This document shows, piece by piece, positions 6,490 through 13,464 of a DNA stretch of 14,191 nt (the stretch's first letter is position 1; every line of letters begins with the position of its first letter). Source of the stretch: an uncultured Phenylobacterium sp. (lineage in GTDB: Bacteria > Pseudomonadota > Alphaproteobacteria > Caulobacterales > Caulobacteraceae); the NCBI GenBank assembly GCA_945952355.1, contig CAMFIW010000022.1:1-14191 (forward strand), in the 5' to 3' direction. A program made the translations under genes and the position numbers. The notes beneath the pieces were generated by a model. That model did no database searches and was not told the DNA's origin. It was given only the letters and a program-made list of their open reading frames with translations.

Positions 6490-6726
6490 ATGCCCATCCG
6501 TGTCCAGCTCGACCGTGTCCTGCTCGAGAGGCGCATGTCGCTGACCGAGCTCGCCGACCGCGTCGGCGTCACCATCGCCAACCTGTCGATCCTCAAGACC
6601 GGCAAGGCCCGCGCCGTGCGGTTTTCGACACTCACCGCCCTTTGCCGCGAGCTCGACTGTCAGCCGGGAGACCTGCTCAGCTACGAGCCAGGGCCGTCCG
6701 ACGACGTGCTCGACGACCTGGAGTGA
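6490..6726 (+). CDS. Small XRE/Cro-type HTH regulator (YozG-like)
   Basis: A 78-aa DNA-binding protein consisting almost entirely of a Cro/C1-type helix-turn-helix. LSLTELADRVG-like helix 2 (MSLTELADRVGVTIANLSIL, 16-35) is followed by KTGKARAVRFSTLTALCREL and the family ending CQPGDLLSYE at 57-66. The tail is acidic (PSDDVLDDLE). This ending pattern is characteristic of small HTH regulators paired with DUF2975 genes. The ATG at 6490 is 2 bases after the DUF2975 stop, with GGAG 14 bases upstream, so coupled translation is likely. A longer in-frame reading from 6145 overlaps the DUF2975 gene out of frame and is rejected. Targets are unknown; autoregulation or control of the flanking microprotein genes is plausible. 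Confidence 0.88.
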   Translation: MPIRVQLDRVLLERRMSLTELADRVGVTIANLSILKTGKARAVRFSTLTALCRELDCQPGDLLSYEPGPSDDVLDDLE

Positions 6727-6777
6727 AAGTCTCGCTTGGATTTTGCACCGCAGCGTCAACTTATCGGCGTTCAGGTA

Positions 6778-6806
6778 TTGATTTGTTAGGGTCCGACTCC
6801 TATATG
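6778..6806 (+). promoter_or_regulatory. Predicted promoter of microprotein B with a GANTC site in the spacer
   Basis: TTGATT (6778-6783) and TATATG (6801-6806) are exactly 17 bases apart, giving a start near 6813 and a leader of about 32 bases. GACTC (6795-6799), a GANTC site, sits in the spacer directly beside the -10. In Caulobacter, GANTC sites methylated by CcrM between -35 and -10 are bound by GcrA to activate cell-cycle genes. Whether that happens here is inference. Confidence 0.55.
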
Positions 6807-6844
6807 CGGCGCAGCAAATGTTGCGATGCACAAAGGAGAGCGTC

Positions 6845-6952
6845 ATGGCCCGCGCCATTGAAAGCCTCATCGACCGCCTGATGGCGCCGTTCGCTCAAGA
6901 GCTGGCTCGTATGCCGGCTTCCGCGTTCCGCCAGCTGCTGAACGGCTTCTAA
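6845..6952 (+). CDS. 35-aa amphipathic microprotein (B)
   Basis: A 35-codon gene with its own well-spaced promoter, Shine-Dalgarno AAAGGAG and ATG at 6845, ending in TAA at 6950-6952. The product (starting MARAIESLIDRLMAPF and ending FRQLLNGF) is predicted to be helical and amphipathic, with five arginines and few acidic residues, and has no full transmembrane segment. I do not recognise the family. Support for coding comes from the promoter, ribosome-binding site and short gene set apart between two convergent transcription units, with a strong terminator 60 bases further on. Its SD-to-ATG arrangement (AAGGAGAGC, 3 bases, ATG) is identical to that of microprotein A, and both have L-x-D-R at residues 8-11. 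Confidence 0.65.
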   Translation: MARAIESLIDRLMAPFAQELARMPASAFRQLLNGF

Positions 6953-7009
6953 GCAAGCCGTCCCGGCCTGATCCTTGGCGGGATTGGGGCCGGTCAGATG
7001 ACACGAAAG

Positions 7010-7037
7010 ACGGGCGGCCGAGCGATCGGCCGCCCGT
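7010..7037. terminator. Strong hairpin terminator, probably bidirectional
   Basis: ACGGGCGGCCG (7010-7020) and CGGCCGCCCGT (7027-7037) form a perfect 11-bp stem with a 6-base AGCGAT loop. On the plus strand TTTCGCGTTTC follows; on the minus strand CTTTCG follows. It lies between the end of microprotein B (6952) and the end of the convergent GMC oxidoreductase gene (7059), where a shared terminator is expected. The T-runs are short, as is common in GC-rich genomes. Confidence 0.75.
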
Positions 7038-7058
7038 TTCGCGTTTCGGGGCCCCGTC

Positions 7059-8663
7059 TCAGGCCCTGGCGTCCTCGAGGATCATCCGCGACGCCTTCTC
7101 GGCGATCATCATGGTGGGCGAATTGGTGTTGCCCGAGGTGATGGCCGGCATGACCGAGGCGTCGGCGACGCGCAGCCCCTCGATCCCGATCACCTTCAGG
7201 CGCGCGTCGACCACCGCCATGGGGTCGCTGGCCAGGCCCATCTTCGCCGTGCCCGCCGGGTGGAAGATCGTCGTGCCCAAGGCGCGGGCGGCGGCCAGCA
7301 GCTCGGCGTCGCTCCGGGCGCCGGCGCCGGGCCGGAACTCCTCGGGGTTGAAGCGCGCTAGCGGCGGCTGGGCCACGATCCGGCGCACCAGGCGCATGGC
7401 GTCGACCGCCACCCGCTCGTCCTCGTGCGTCGACAGGTAGTTCGGCTGGATGGAGGGCTTTTCGGCCGGATGCGGGCTGGTCGCGTGGATCGAACCCCGG
7501 CTGGTGGGCCGCAGGTTGCATACGCTGATGGTGATGGCCGGGAAGGCGTGCAGCGGGTCGCCGAACTTGTCGAGCGACAAGGGCTGGACGTGAAACTGCA
7601 GATTCGCGGTGGCCTGCTCGGGCGAGGACTTGGCGAAGGCCCCGAACTGCGAAGGCGCCATCGACATCGGCCCCCTGCGGAAGGCCGCGTATTCCAGCGC
7701 CATCAGCGGCCTGCGCCACCACGAGGCATAGAGGTCGTTCATGGTCCGCACGCCGCGGACCCCGTAGTAGGGCCGGATCTGCAGATGGTCCTGCAGGTTC
7801 TCGCCGACGCCCGGCGCATGGCGGAGCTGCGGGAGGCCGAGCGCCGAGAGCCGCGTCCCGTCGCCGATCCCAGACAGCTCCAGCAGGTGCGGCGTGTTCA
7901 CCGCGCCGGCGGCCAGCACCACCTGTCCGGCGCGGGCCTCGTGCATCCGACCGGCCGCCGTGTAGGCGACGCCGACGGCGCGGCCGTCCTCGATCAGCAC
8001 GCGGGTCACGCCGGCGCCGGTGACGAGCTTGAGGTTCGGCCGGTTCAGCACGGGCTTCAGGAACCCCGCCGCCGCGCTCCAGCGCCGCCCGGCCCGCTGG
8101 TTCACCTGGAAATAGCCCGCGCCCGCATTGTCGCCGCCATTGAAGTCGGCCACAGGAGCGACACCTTCCAGGGCTGCGGCCTCGCCGAACGCGTCCAGCA
8201 CGTCCCAGCGCATGCGCGGATGCTCCACCCGCCACTCGCCGCCGCTGCGATGCAGATCGGACGGCGGGGCGATGTGGTCTTCCTGCGAAAGGAACAGGGG
8301 AAGGACTTCGTCCCAGCCCCAGCCGGTCAGGCCCATCTGCCTCCAGCCGTCATAGTCGGCCGCCTGGCCGCGCATGTAGATCATGGCGTTGATCGCCGAG
8401 GACCCGCCGATCACCCGGCCGCGCGGATATTTCAGGCTGCGTCCGTCCAGGCCCGGGACCGGATCGGTCTCGAACATCCAGTCGGCGCGCGGATTGCCGA
8501 TGGAGAACAGATAACCGACCGGGATGTGGAACCAGATCCAGTCGTCCTGGCCGCCCGATTCCAGCACCAGAACCCGGTTCCTCGGGTCCGCCGACAGCCG
8601 GTTGGCCAGCACACAGCCTGCCGAGCCCGCGCCGACGACGATGTAGTCGAAGGTGTCGGACAC
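7059..8663 (-). CDS. GMC family FAD-dependent oxidoreductase (choline/alcohol dehydrogenase-like)
   Basis: A 534-aa flavoprotein of the glucose-methanol-choline family. The FAD-binding GAGSAG is at 11-16 with Glu35 closing the Rossmann motif, GMC signature 1 at 80-99 (PRGRVIGGSSAINAMIYMRG), signature 2 at 252-266 (GAVNTPHLLELSGIG), and the C-terminal catalytic region has FHPAGTAKMG (His468) and SGNTNSPTMMI (Asn514). It should oxidise a primary alcohol, passing electrons to oxygen or a quinone. The substrate cannot be read from sequence; betA is not assigned because no betaine genes are nearby. No signal peptide is present. The start is GTG at 8663 with GGGGAAGG upstream. It begins 15 bases after rph ends on the same strand, so it is probably cotranscribed with rph, an unusual partner, and it ends at the terminator at 7010-7037. 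Confidence 0.93.
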   Translation of the reverse strand: MSDTFDYIVVGAGSAGCVLANRLSADPRNRVLVLESGGQDDWIWFHIPVGYLFSIGNPRADWMFETDPVPGLDGRSLKYPRGRVIGGSSAINAMIYMRGQAADYDGWRQMGLTGWGWDEVLPLFLSQEDHIAPPSDLHRSGGEWRVEHPRMRWDVLDAFGEAAALEGVAPVADFNGGDNAGAGYFQVNQRAGRRWSAAAGFLKPVLNRPNLKLVTGAGVTRVLIEDGRAVGVAYTAAGRMHEARAGQVVLAAGAVNTPHLLELSGIGDGTRLSALGLPQLRHAPGVGENLQDHLQIRPYYGVRGVRTMNDLYASWWRRPLMALEYAAFRRGPMSMAPSQFGAFAKSSPEQATANLQFHVQPLSLDKFGDPLHAFPAITISVCNLRPTSRGSIHATSPHPAEKPSIQPNYLSTHEDERVAVDAMRLVRRIVAQPPLARFNPEEFRPGAGARSDAELLAAARALGTTIFHPAGTAKMGLASDPMAVVDARLKVIGIEGLRVADASVMPAITSGNTNSPTMMIAEKASRMILEDARA

Positions 8664-8678
8664 GGCGCGATCCTTCCC

Positions 8679-9398
8679 CTAGCGCTTCGCCGCGACCTTC
8701 TGCAGGGCGCAGAGTTCGGTGATGCCCTTGCGGGCCAGGCCGAACAGGGCCTCGAACTCGGGCTGGCTGAAACCGCGCTTCTCTCCGGTCGCCTGGATCT
8801 CGACGATGTCGCCGCCGCCGGTCAGCACGAAGTTGGCGTCGGCCTCGGCGTTGGAGTCCTCCTCGTATTCGAGGTCCAGCACGGGAACGCCCTTGAACAC
8901 GCCGCAGGAAATGGCCGCCACCTGGTCGACGATCGGGTCGGCGGCGATCACGCCCTCCTCCATCAGCTTGTCGACCGCCTGGCGCAGGGCCACCCAGGCG
9001 CCGGTGATCGCCGCCGTTCGCGTACCGCCGTCGGCCTGGATCACGTCGCAGTCGAGCGAGATCTGGCGCTCGCCCAGCGCCGCCGGATTGATCACCGCGC
9101 GCAGGGAGCGGCCGATCAGGCGCTGAATCTCCTGGGTGCGGCCCGACTGCTTGCCCTCGGAGGCCTCGCGGCGACCGCGGGTGTGGGTCGCGCGCGGCAG
9201 CATGCCGTATTCGGCGGTCACCCAGCCGTGGCCGCGGCCGCGCATGAACGGCGGCACGCGTTCCTCGACGCTGGCGGTGATCAGCACCTTGGTGTGGCCG
9301 AAGCTCGCCAGGCACGAGCCCTCCGCATAGCGGTTGACCCCCGTCTCGAGGGTCACGGTGCGCAGCATGTCGGGGGTGCGGTCTGAGGGCCGGGTCAT
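8679..9398 (-). CDS. rph: Ribonuclease PH
   Basis: A phosphorolytic 3'-to-5' exoribonuclease that trims tRNA 3' ends and helps mature rRNA; it forms a hexameric ring. At 239 aa it is full-length. Visible family blocks are [20 protein letters not shown] (53-72), [16 protein letters not shown] (85-100), the phosphate-binding [13 protein letters not shown] (122-134) and [18 protein letters not shown] with Asp175 and Asp181 (175-191). The start ATG at 9398 is the first in frame and matches the family N-terminus; the Shine-Dalgarno sequence is weak. It is divergent from hrcA across 75 bases and has a GMC oxidoreductase immediately downstream. In related genomes rdgB is often close to rph, whereas here about 3 kb of other genes intervene. 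Confidence 0.97.
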   Translation of the reverse strand: MTRPSDRTPDMLRTVTLETGVNRYAEGSCLASFGHTKVLITASVEERVPPFMRGRGHGWVTAEYGMLPRATHTRGRREASEGKQSGRTQEIQRLIGRSLRAVINPAALGERQISLDCDVIQADGGTRTAAITGAWVALRQAVDKLMEEGVIAADPIVDQVAAISCGVFKGVPVLDLEYEEDSNAEADANFVLTGGGDIVEIQATGEKRGFSQPEFEALFGLARKGITELCALQKVAAKR

Positions 9399-9414
9399 GG
9401 AATTCGTCTACGTC

Positions 9415-9442
9415 TTGCGTGGGAAAGGTCGCGGCTTATCCT
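9415..9442 (+). promoter_or_regulatory. Predicted hrcA-grpE promoter
   Basis: CTTGCGT (9414-9420) and CTTATCCT (9435-9442) form a -35/-10 pair with 16 bases between TTGCGT and TATCCT, predicting a start near 9449. The CTTG-type -35 is compatible with either the housekeeping or the heat-shock sigma factor. No CIRCE inverted repeat (TTAGCACTC-N9-GAGTGCTAA) is present, as in Caulobacter, where CIRCE is at groESL. Confidence 0.4.
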
Positions 9443-9462
9443 AGATACCAGAGGTTCCGTCC

Positions 9463-9477
9463 ATGGGTCCGACTTGA
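9463..9477 (+). promoter_or_regulatory. Four-codon upstream ORF ending at the hrcA start codon
   Basis: An ATG at 9463, preceded by AGAGG, reads Met-Gly-Pro-Thr and stops at TGA (9475-9477). This TGA overlaps the TTG start of hrcA as TTGA. The arrangement could couple hrcA initiation to translation of the leader peptide. It may also explain tolerance of a weak TTG start. No ribosome data are available, so translation is an inference. Confidence 0.4.
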
Positions 9478-10541
9478 CCAGCCCGCTGCTTTCCCCGGGG
9501 CCGTCGCTCGCCGAGCTCGACAGCCGCGCCCGCGAGATCTTCCGTCGCGTCGTCGAGGGATATCTGGAAACCGGCGAGCCCGTCGGCTCCCGCACCCTGT
9601 CGCGCGGCGGGGTCCACCTGTCGCCGGCTTCGATCCGCAACACCATGCAGGACCTGACCCAGCTCGGCCTGCTGGGCGCGCCGCACGCCAGCGCCGGCCG
9701 CCTGCCGACCCATGCGGGCCTGCGCCTGTTCGTCGACGGGCTGATGGAGGTGGGCGACGTCGGCGAGGAGGAGCGGCGCTCGATCGAGACCCGCCTGGCC
9801 GGCCACAGCCGCACCTTCGAGGACGCGCTGAACGAGGCCTCGGCCATCCTGTCCGGCCTGGCCGGCGGCGCGGGCATAGTGGTGACGCCCGTGCGCGACG
9901 CCGGCGTCAAGCATGTGGAATTCGTCTCGCTTTCGGCCGACCAGGCCCTGGCGGTGATGGTGTTCGAGGACGGGGCGGTCGAGAATCGGCTGATGACCCT
10001 GGCCGCCGGGGTCACGCCCTCCGCCCTGCAGGAGGCGTCGAACTTCCTGAACGCCCGGCTGCGCGGCAAGACGCTGGGCGAAGCCGGGGCCGACATCCGC
10101 GCCGAGTTGGACCGCGCGCGTCGCCAGCTGAACGAGACCGCCGCCCGCCTGGTCGAGGACGGCCTGGCCGCCTGGAGCGGCGGCGAAGCGGGTGACCGGG
10201 CCCTGATCGTGCGCGGCCGCGCCAACCTGCTGGGCGACCGCGAGGCCCTCGACGACCTCGAGCGCGTTCGCATGCTGTTTGATGATCTGGAGCAAAAGGA
10301 ACAGCTCATAGGTTTGCTAGACGGTGTGCGGGAGGCCCAGGGCGTCCGCATCTTCATCGGCGCCGAAACGCGGCTGTTTTCGCTTTCGGGTTCCGCCGTG
10401 ATCGCGGCGCCCTATATGACGGGCCGACAAAAGGTGCTGGGCGCGATCGGTGTGATCGGGCCGGCCCGTCTGAACTACGCCCGGGTGATCCCGCTGGTGG
10501 ACTACACCGCCCGCATGCTCTCCCAGGTGGCGAACACGTGA
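9474..10541 (+). CDS. hrcA: Heat-inducible transcription repressor HrcA
   Basis: HrcA represses chaperone operons by binding CIRCE elements and is kept active by GroEL. The 355-aa sequence has an N-terminal winged helix (about 16-80: [59 protein letters not shown]), followed by the GAF-like dimerisation domain and the characteristic C-terminal [18 protein letters not shown]. The start is TTG at 9474, since no ATG or GTG occurs before the conserved N-terminus, and the only upstream ATG (9463) is out of frame. grpE follows 10 bases later. There is no CIRCE here, so no autoregulation through that site is expected. A minor promoter inside the 3' part of hrcA serves grpE in Caulobacter; I could not locate one confidently here. 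Confidence 0.96.
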   Translation: MTSPLLSPGPSLAELDSRAREIFRRVVEGYLETGEPVGSRTLSRGGVHLSPASIRNTMQDLTQLGLLGAPHASAGRLPTHAGLRLFVDGLMEVGDVGEEERRSIETRLAGHSRTFEDALNEASAILSGLAGGAGIVVTPVRDAGVKHVEFVSLSADQALAVMVFEDGAVENRLMTLAAGVTPSALQEASNFLNARLRGKTLGEAGADIRAELDRARRQLNETAARLVEDGLAAWSGGEAGDRALIVRGRANLLGDREALDDLERVRMLFDDLEQKEQLIGLLDGVREAQGVRIFIGAETRLFSLSGSAVIAAPYMTGRQKVLGAIGVIGPARLNYARVIPLVDYTARMLSQVANT

Positions 10542-10551
10542 GAAGGACCCG

Positions 10552-11178
10552 ATGACCGACGATCAAACGCCGGCCGAAGACGAGATCGACGCCGTGGCCG
10601 ACGCCGCCCTCGCCCATATGGAACAGCTGAGCGCCGAGAACGCCGCCCTGAAGGAACAGGTGCTGCGCTACGCCGCCGAGGCCGAGAACATCAAGCGCCG
10701 CGCCGAGCGCGAGGCCAACGACGCGCGCGCCTATGCGATCCAGAAGTTCGCGCGCGACCTGCTGACCGTGGCCGACACCCTCGGCCGCGCGCTCACCGCC
10801 CCGCCGCAGGGCGAGGCCGATCCCGCGGTGAAGAACTTCGTGGTCGGGGTGGAGATGACGGAGAAGGCGCTGCAGACCGCTTTCGAGACCAACGGCCTGA
10901 AGCGCATCGACCCGGTGAAGGGCGCCAAGTTCGATCCCCACCAGCACCAGGCCATGATGGAGCAGCCCTCCACCGAGGTCGGCGCCGGCGCGGTGATCTC
11001 GACCCTGCAGCCCGGCTACGAGCTGCTCGGCCGCCTGGTGCGCCCGGCCATGGTCGTGGTCGCCGCCAAGGGCTCCACCGGCGAGGCCCCGCCCGAAGGC
11101 GGCGGCGCAGCCAACCCCTACGCCGCCAACGACGAAGGCGAAGCCGGCGCCGGCGGCGCGGTCGATACGAAGGCCTGA
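10552..11178 (+). CDS. grpE: Nucleotide exchange factor GrpE (DnaK co-chaperone)
   Basis: GrpE releases ADP from DnaK, completing the chaperone cycle in the cytoplasm. The 208-aa protein has a charged N-terminus, a long coiled coil at about 12-80 (including YAAEAENIKRRAEREANDAR and FARDLLTVADTLGRAL) and the C-terminal beta-wing with FDPHQHQAMME (127-137) and GYELLGRLVRPAMVVVA (155-171). A low-complexity tail rich in Gly, Ala and acidic residues (174-208) extends past the usual end; it is common in alphaproteobacterial GrpE. The ATG at 10552 is preceded by GAAGGA. It is the second gene of the hrcA-grpE heat-shock operon and ends 7 bases before the palindromic repeat, which may act as its terminator. 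Confidence 0.97.
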   Translation: MTDDQTPAEDEIDAVADAALAHMEQLSAENAALKEQVLRYAAEAENIKRRAEREANDARAYAIQKFARDLLTVADTLGRALTAPPQGEADPAVKNFVVGVEMTEKALQTAFETNGLKRIDPVKGAKFDPHQHQAMMEQPSTEVGAGAVISTLQPGYELLGRLVRPAMVVVAAKGSTGEAPPEGGGAANPYAANDEGEAGAGGAVDTKA

Positions 11179-11185
11179 TCCGGTT

Positions 11186-11319
11186 CCTTTTCCCCTTGCG
11201 GGAGAAGGTGGCCTGCGAAGGCAGGCCGGATGAGGGGACTGCGGCCTCTGCGGAAACGCTGCGCGGCCCCTCACCCGACCCTGCTTTGCAGGGCCACCCT
11301 CTCCCGCGAGGGGAGAGGG
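11186..11319. repeat. Long imperfect palindromic intergenic repeat (REP-like element)
   Basis: The left arm (11186-11237) and the right arm (11267-11319) are imperfect reverse complements around a 29-base centre. Aligned arms share CCCCTTGCGGGAGAAGGTGG / CCCCTCGCGGGAGAGGGTGG and GATGAGGGG / GGTGAGGGG. Each arm also contains its own hairpin: GGCCTGC-GAAG-GCAGGCC on the left and CCCTGC-TTT-GCAGGG on the right. This shape fits the short palindromic repeats scattered between genes in alphaproteobacterial genomes. It could terminate hrcA-grpE transcription and insulate dnaN. No ORF within it is credible. Confidence 0.85.
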
Positions 11320-11506
11320 ATCTAGGGCGCGCCTGATCTCTACCTCGCCAACCCCCACGTTGTCGGGGAAGCTTGTGTGCAACCCGCGTCTGCGGCGCTT
11401 TTGTCAGCCCCCGGCCTCTTCCCCGCAGGCCCTAAATGATTAAAGTCCCAAGTCCCTCGCAGTCGGGGGCGCCGGCTCGTCCGGCGTGGGCGATTCGGAC
11501 GACATC
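11320..11506 (+). promoter_or_regulatory. dnaN leader region
   Basis: This 187-base stretch has no gene. It must carry the dnaN promoter if the upstream palindrome terminates transcription. The only AT-rich block is at 11432-11446 (CTAAATGATTAAAGT); the TTGTCA at 11401-11406 is too far from it for a standard pair. A small hairpin (CGCCGG 11470-11475, CCGGCG 11481-11486) and a GANTC site (GATTC, 11492-11496) lie just before the start codon. I found no DnaA box or CtrA site. Confidence 0.35.
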
Positions 11507-12625
11507 ATGAAGCTGACGATTGAACGGGCGGCGCTGCTGAAGGCGCTGGGGCATGTGCAGAGCGCCGTGGAGCGCCGCAACACGATCCCCATCCTGTCGA
11601 ACGTCCTGCTGTCGGCGGAGCGCGACAAGCTGACCTTCTCGGCCACCGATCTCGACATGGAGATCATCGACGAGGCCCTGGCCCAGGTGGACCAGCCCGG
11701 CCAGATCACCGCGCCCGCCCACACGCTCTACGAAATCGTCCGCAAGCTGCCCGAGGGCGCCGACGTCTCGCTGAGCTTCACGGGCGAGGATCCGCGCCTG
11801 ACCGTGGCGGCCGGCCGCTCGCGCTTCAACCTGCCGGTCCTGCCGGCGGGCGACTTCCCGGTCATGTCGTCGGACGGCCTGACCGGCCAGGTGGGCGTCG
11901 ACGTCAACGACCTGATCCGCCTGATCGACAAGACCCGCTTCGCGATCTCGACCGAAGAGACGCGCTACTATCTGAACGGCCTCTATCTCCACACGGTGGT
12001 CGAGAACGGCGCGGCCAAGCTGCGCGCCGTGGCCACCGACGGCCACCGCCTGGCCCTGGCCGAGATGGCGGCGCCGGAGGGCGCGGCCGGCGCGCCGGGC
12101 GTGATCGTGCCGCGCAAGACCATCGGCGAGGCGCGACGCCTGCTGGAAGACGCCGGCGAGGCGGTCGACCTGGCCGTCAGCCCGCAGAAGGTGCGCTTCG
12201 ACTTCGGCGGCGCGGCCCTGACCTCCAAGGTCATCGACGGCAACTTCCCCGACTATGTCCGCGTGATCCCGCGCGACAACGACCGGGTGATGATGGTCGA
12301 CAACAAGCTGTTCGCCCAGGCGGTGGACCGCGTGGCCACCATCTCGGCCGAGAAGTCCCGCTCCGTGCGCATGGCCATCGAGCCCGGCCGCGTGATCCTG
12401 ACCGTGCGCAACATGGAAGCCGGCCAGGCCGTCGAAGAGGTCGAGGTCGACTATGCGGGCGAGAGCTTCGAGCTCTCCTTCAACGCCCGCTACCTGCTGG
12501 ACGTCACCGACCAGATCGGCGCCGAACAGGCCGAGTTTCGCTTCGGCGGCCCCAACGACCCGGCCCTAGTGCTCGACCCGGTCGACCCCGACGTCCGCTA
12601 CGTCCTGATGCCGCTCAGGGTCTAA
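11507..12625 (+). CDS. dnaN: DNA polymerase III beta subunit (sliding clamp)
   Basis: The sliding clamp encircles DNA as a dimer and tethers DNA polymerase III and other partners. The product is 372 aa, the normal length, with three clamp domains at about 1-120, 130-250 and 252-372. Recognisable segments are MKLTIERAALLKALGHVQSA at the N-terminus, NTIPILSNVLL (25-35), YYLNGLYLH, VATDGHRLALAE, and the clamp ending YVLMPLRV that forms part of the hydrophobic partner-binding pocket. The ATG at 11507 is chosen from homology; an in-frame GTG at 11486 would add seven residues. The Shine-Dalgarno sequence is weak. recF does not follow; instead the next gene converges with only 5 bases between stops. 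Confidence 0.98.
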   Translation: MKLTIERAALLKALGHVQSAVERRNTIPILSNVLLSAERDKLTFSATDLDMEIIDEALAQVDQPGQITAPAHTLYEIVRKLPEGADVSLSFTGEDPRLTVAAGRSRFNLPVLPAGDFPVMSSDGLTGQVGVDVNDLIRLIDKTRFAISTEETRYYLNGLYLHTVVENGAAKLRAVATDGHRLALAEMAAPEGAAGAPGVIVPRKTIGEARRLLEDAGEAVDLAVSPQKVRFDFGGAALTSKVIDGNFPDYVRVIPRDNDRVMMVDNKLFAQAVDRVATISAEKSRSVRMAIEPGRVILTVRNMEAGQAVEEVEVDYAGESFELSFNARYLLDVTDQIGAEQAEFRFGGPNDPALVLDPVDPDVRYVLMPLRV

Positions 12626-12630
12626 TTGCC

Positions 12631-13386
12631 TTAGCAGGCGTGCTTGCCGCAGAACGCCGCGCGCGCCGCGCCGCGAATCTGGGCGACCTGGGATCTGAGA
12701 ACGCGATCGTCCTTCAGCGGGCGCGCCTTGAGCGCGCTCTCCCGCGTGGCGGGCTGCTCGGCGAGGGCGAGGGTGCGCCGAAGGTCGGCCTCGCTGTTCT
12801 CCGAGGCGTATTGCAGGGCGAGCGCGTCGAGCAGCGGCGGGACGCCGTCGGCCACCGCCTGGCGGATCGCCGCCGTGGCGTCAGCCCAGACGGCCGGATC
12901 GGCGCCGGGCGCCGGCGGGGCGGAGAGGCTGGGCGAGATCAGGCCCTCGATCTGGGCGGTGGCGAAGGCCGCGCCGCCGCCGAGTTCCATGATCTTGCGG
13001 GCCAACTCCACGCGCGCTGGGGCGACGACGGGCGGCTTGCGGGGCGTGGGCAAAGGGTCGCGCACCGGCGTCACGAAGCGCAAGGGCACGCGCACCGCAT
13101 CGTCGCCCTTCGGGGGCTTGAGCCGGAACGCGTGGCTGACTTGCAGGGCCGCGGCGCCGAATCCCAGGCCCGCGGGCGCCTCGTCGACGACCTTGCAACG
13201 ATCGGCTAGGCCCTGGCCCGTGATCTGGCAGTCGAGGGTGGCGCGGCCTTCGATGTCGAGGTCGGCGGCGCGCGCCGGATAGGCCTTGGCCATGGCGGCG
13301 GCGTCGGGCCGCTTCAGCCATTCGGCGGCCGAGGCCTGGAAGGCCAGGGCCAGGCCCACGGTCAGGGCGATGCTGGCGAGTCTCAT
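12631..13386 (-). CDS. Exported TonB-C-like / DUF2059-like protein, paralogue 1
   Basis: A 251-aa predicted periplasmic protein. Residues 1-20 form a signal peptide ending AFQASA, with likely cleavage before AEW. Residues 33-105 resemble the TonB C-terminal fold (EGRATLDCQITGQGLADRC, then EAPAGLGFGAAALQVSHAFR), with Cys53 and Cys64 as a probable disulfide. A proline-rich linker (111-124) leads to a helical region at 126-225 weakly resembling DUF2059. The tail ends in C-G-K-H-A-C. There is no membrane anchor, so it is unlikely to be a true energy transducer. The start at 13386 gives a clean signal peptide; a GTG at 13464 directly after the upstream gene's stop is less likely. It follows its paralogue on the same strand after 78 bases. 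Function unknown. Confidence 0.75.
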   Translation of the reverse strand: MRLASIALTVGLALAFQASAAEWLKRPDAAAMAKAYPARAADLDIEGRATLDCQITGQGLADRCKVVDEAPAGLGFGAAALQVSHAFRLKPPKGDDAVRVPLRFVTPVRDPLPTPRKPPVVAPARVELARKIMELGGGAAFATAQIEGLISPSLSAPPAPGADPAVWADATAAIRQAVADGVPPLLDALALQYASENSEADLRRTLALAEQPATRESALKARPLKDDRVLRSQVAQIRGAARAAFCGKHAC

Positions 13387-13464
13387 GGAGGCCAGACTAG
13401 CAGTGGGGTCGGGGCCTTCGCCATCATCTGCGAGATACCTAGCGGGGCGCGCCGCTGACCCCAC

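Noticed and set aside
7425..9386. Plus-strand open frame of 653 codons
   Set aside because: It is antisense to the GMC oxidoreductase and rph, with low-complexity composition and no motif; both opposing genes are certain.
9399..9473. CIRCE element upstream of hrcA
   Set aside because: No TTAGCACTC-N9-GAGTGCTAA or close variant is present in the gap.
10383..10417. Heat-shock sigma promoter for grpE inside hrcA
   Set aside because: CCCTATAT at 10410 resembles a heat-shock -10, but no suitable -35 lies at the right distance; CTTTCGG is about 20 bases away.
10354..11382. Minus-strand open frame across grpE and the palindromic repeat
   Set aside because: It runs antisense to grpE and reads through the repeat element; the composition is that of a shadow frame.
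11401..11446. dnaN promoter TTGTCA with the AT-rich block
   Set aside because: The spacing of about 26 bases is too long for a -35/-10 pair.
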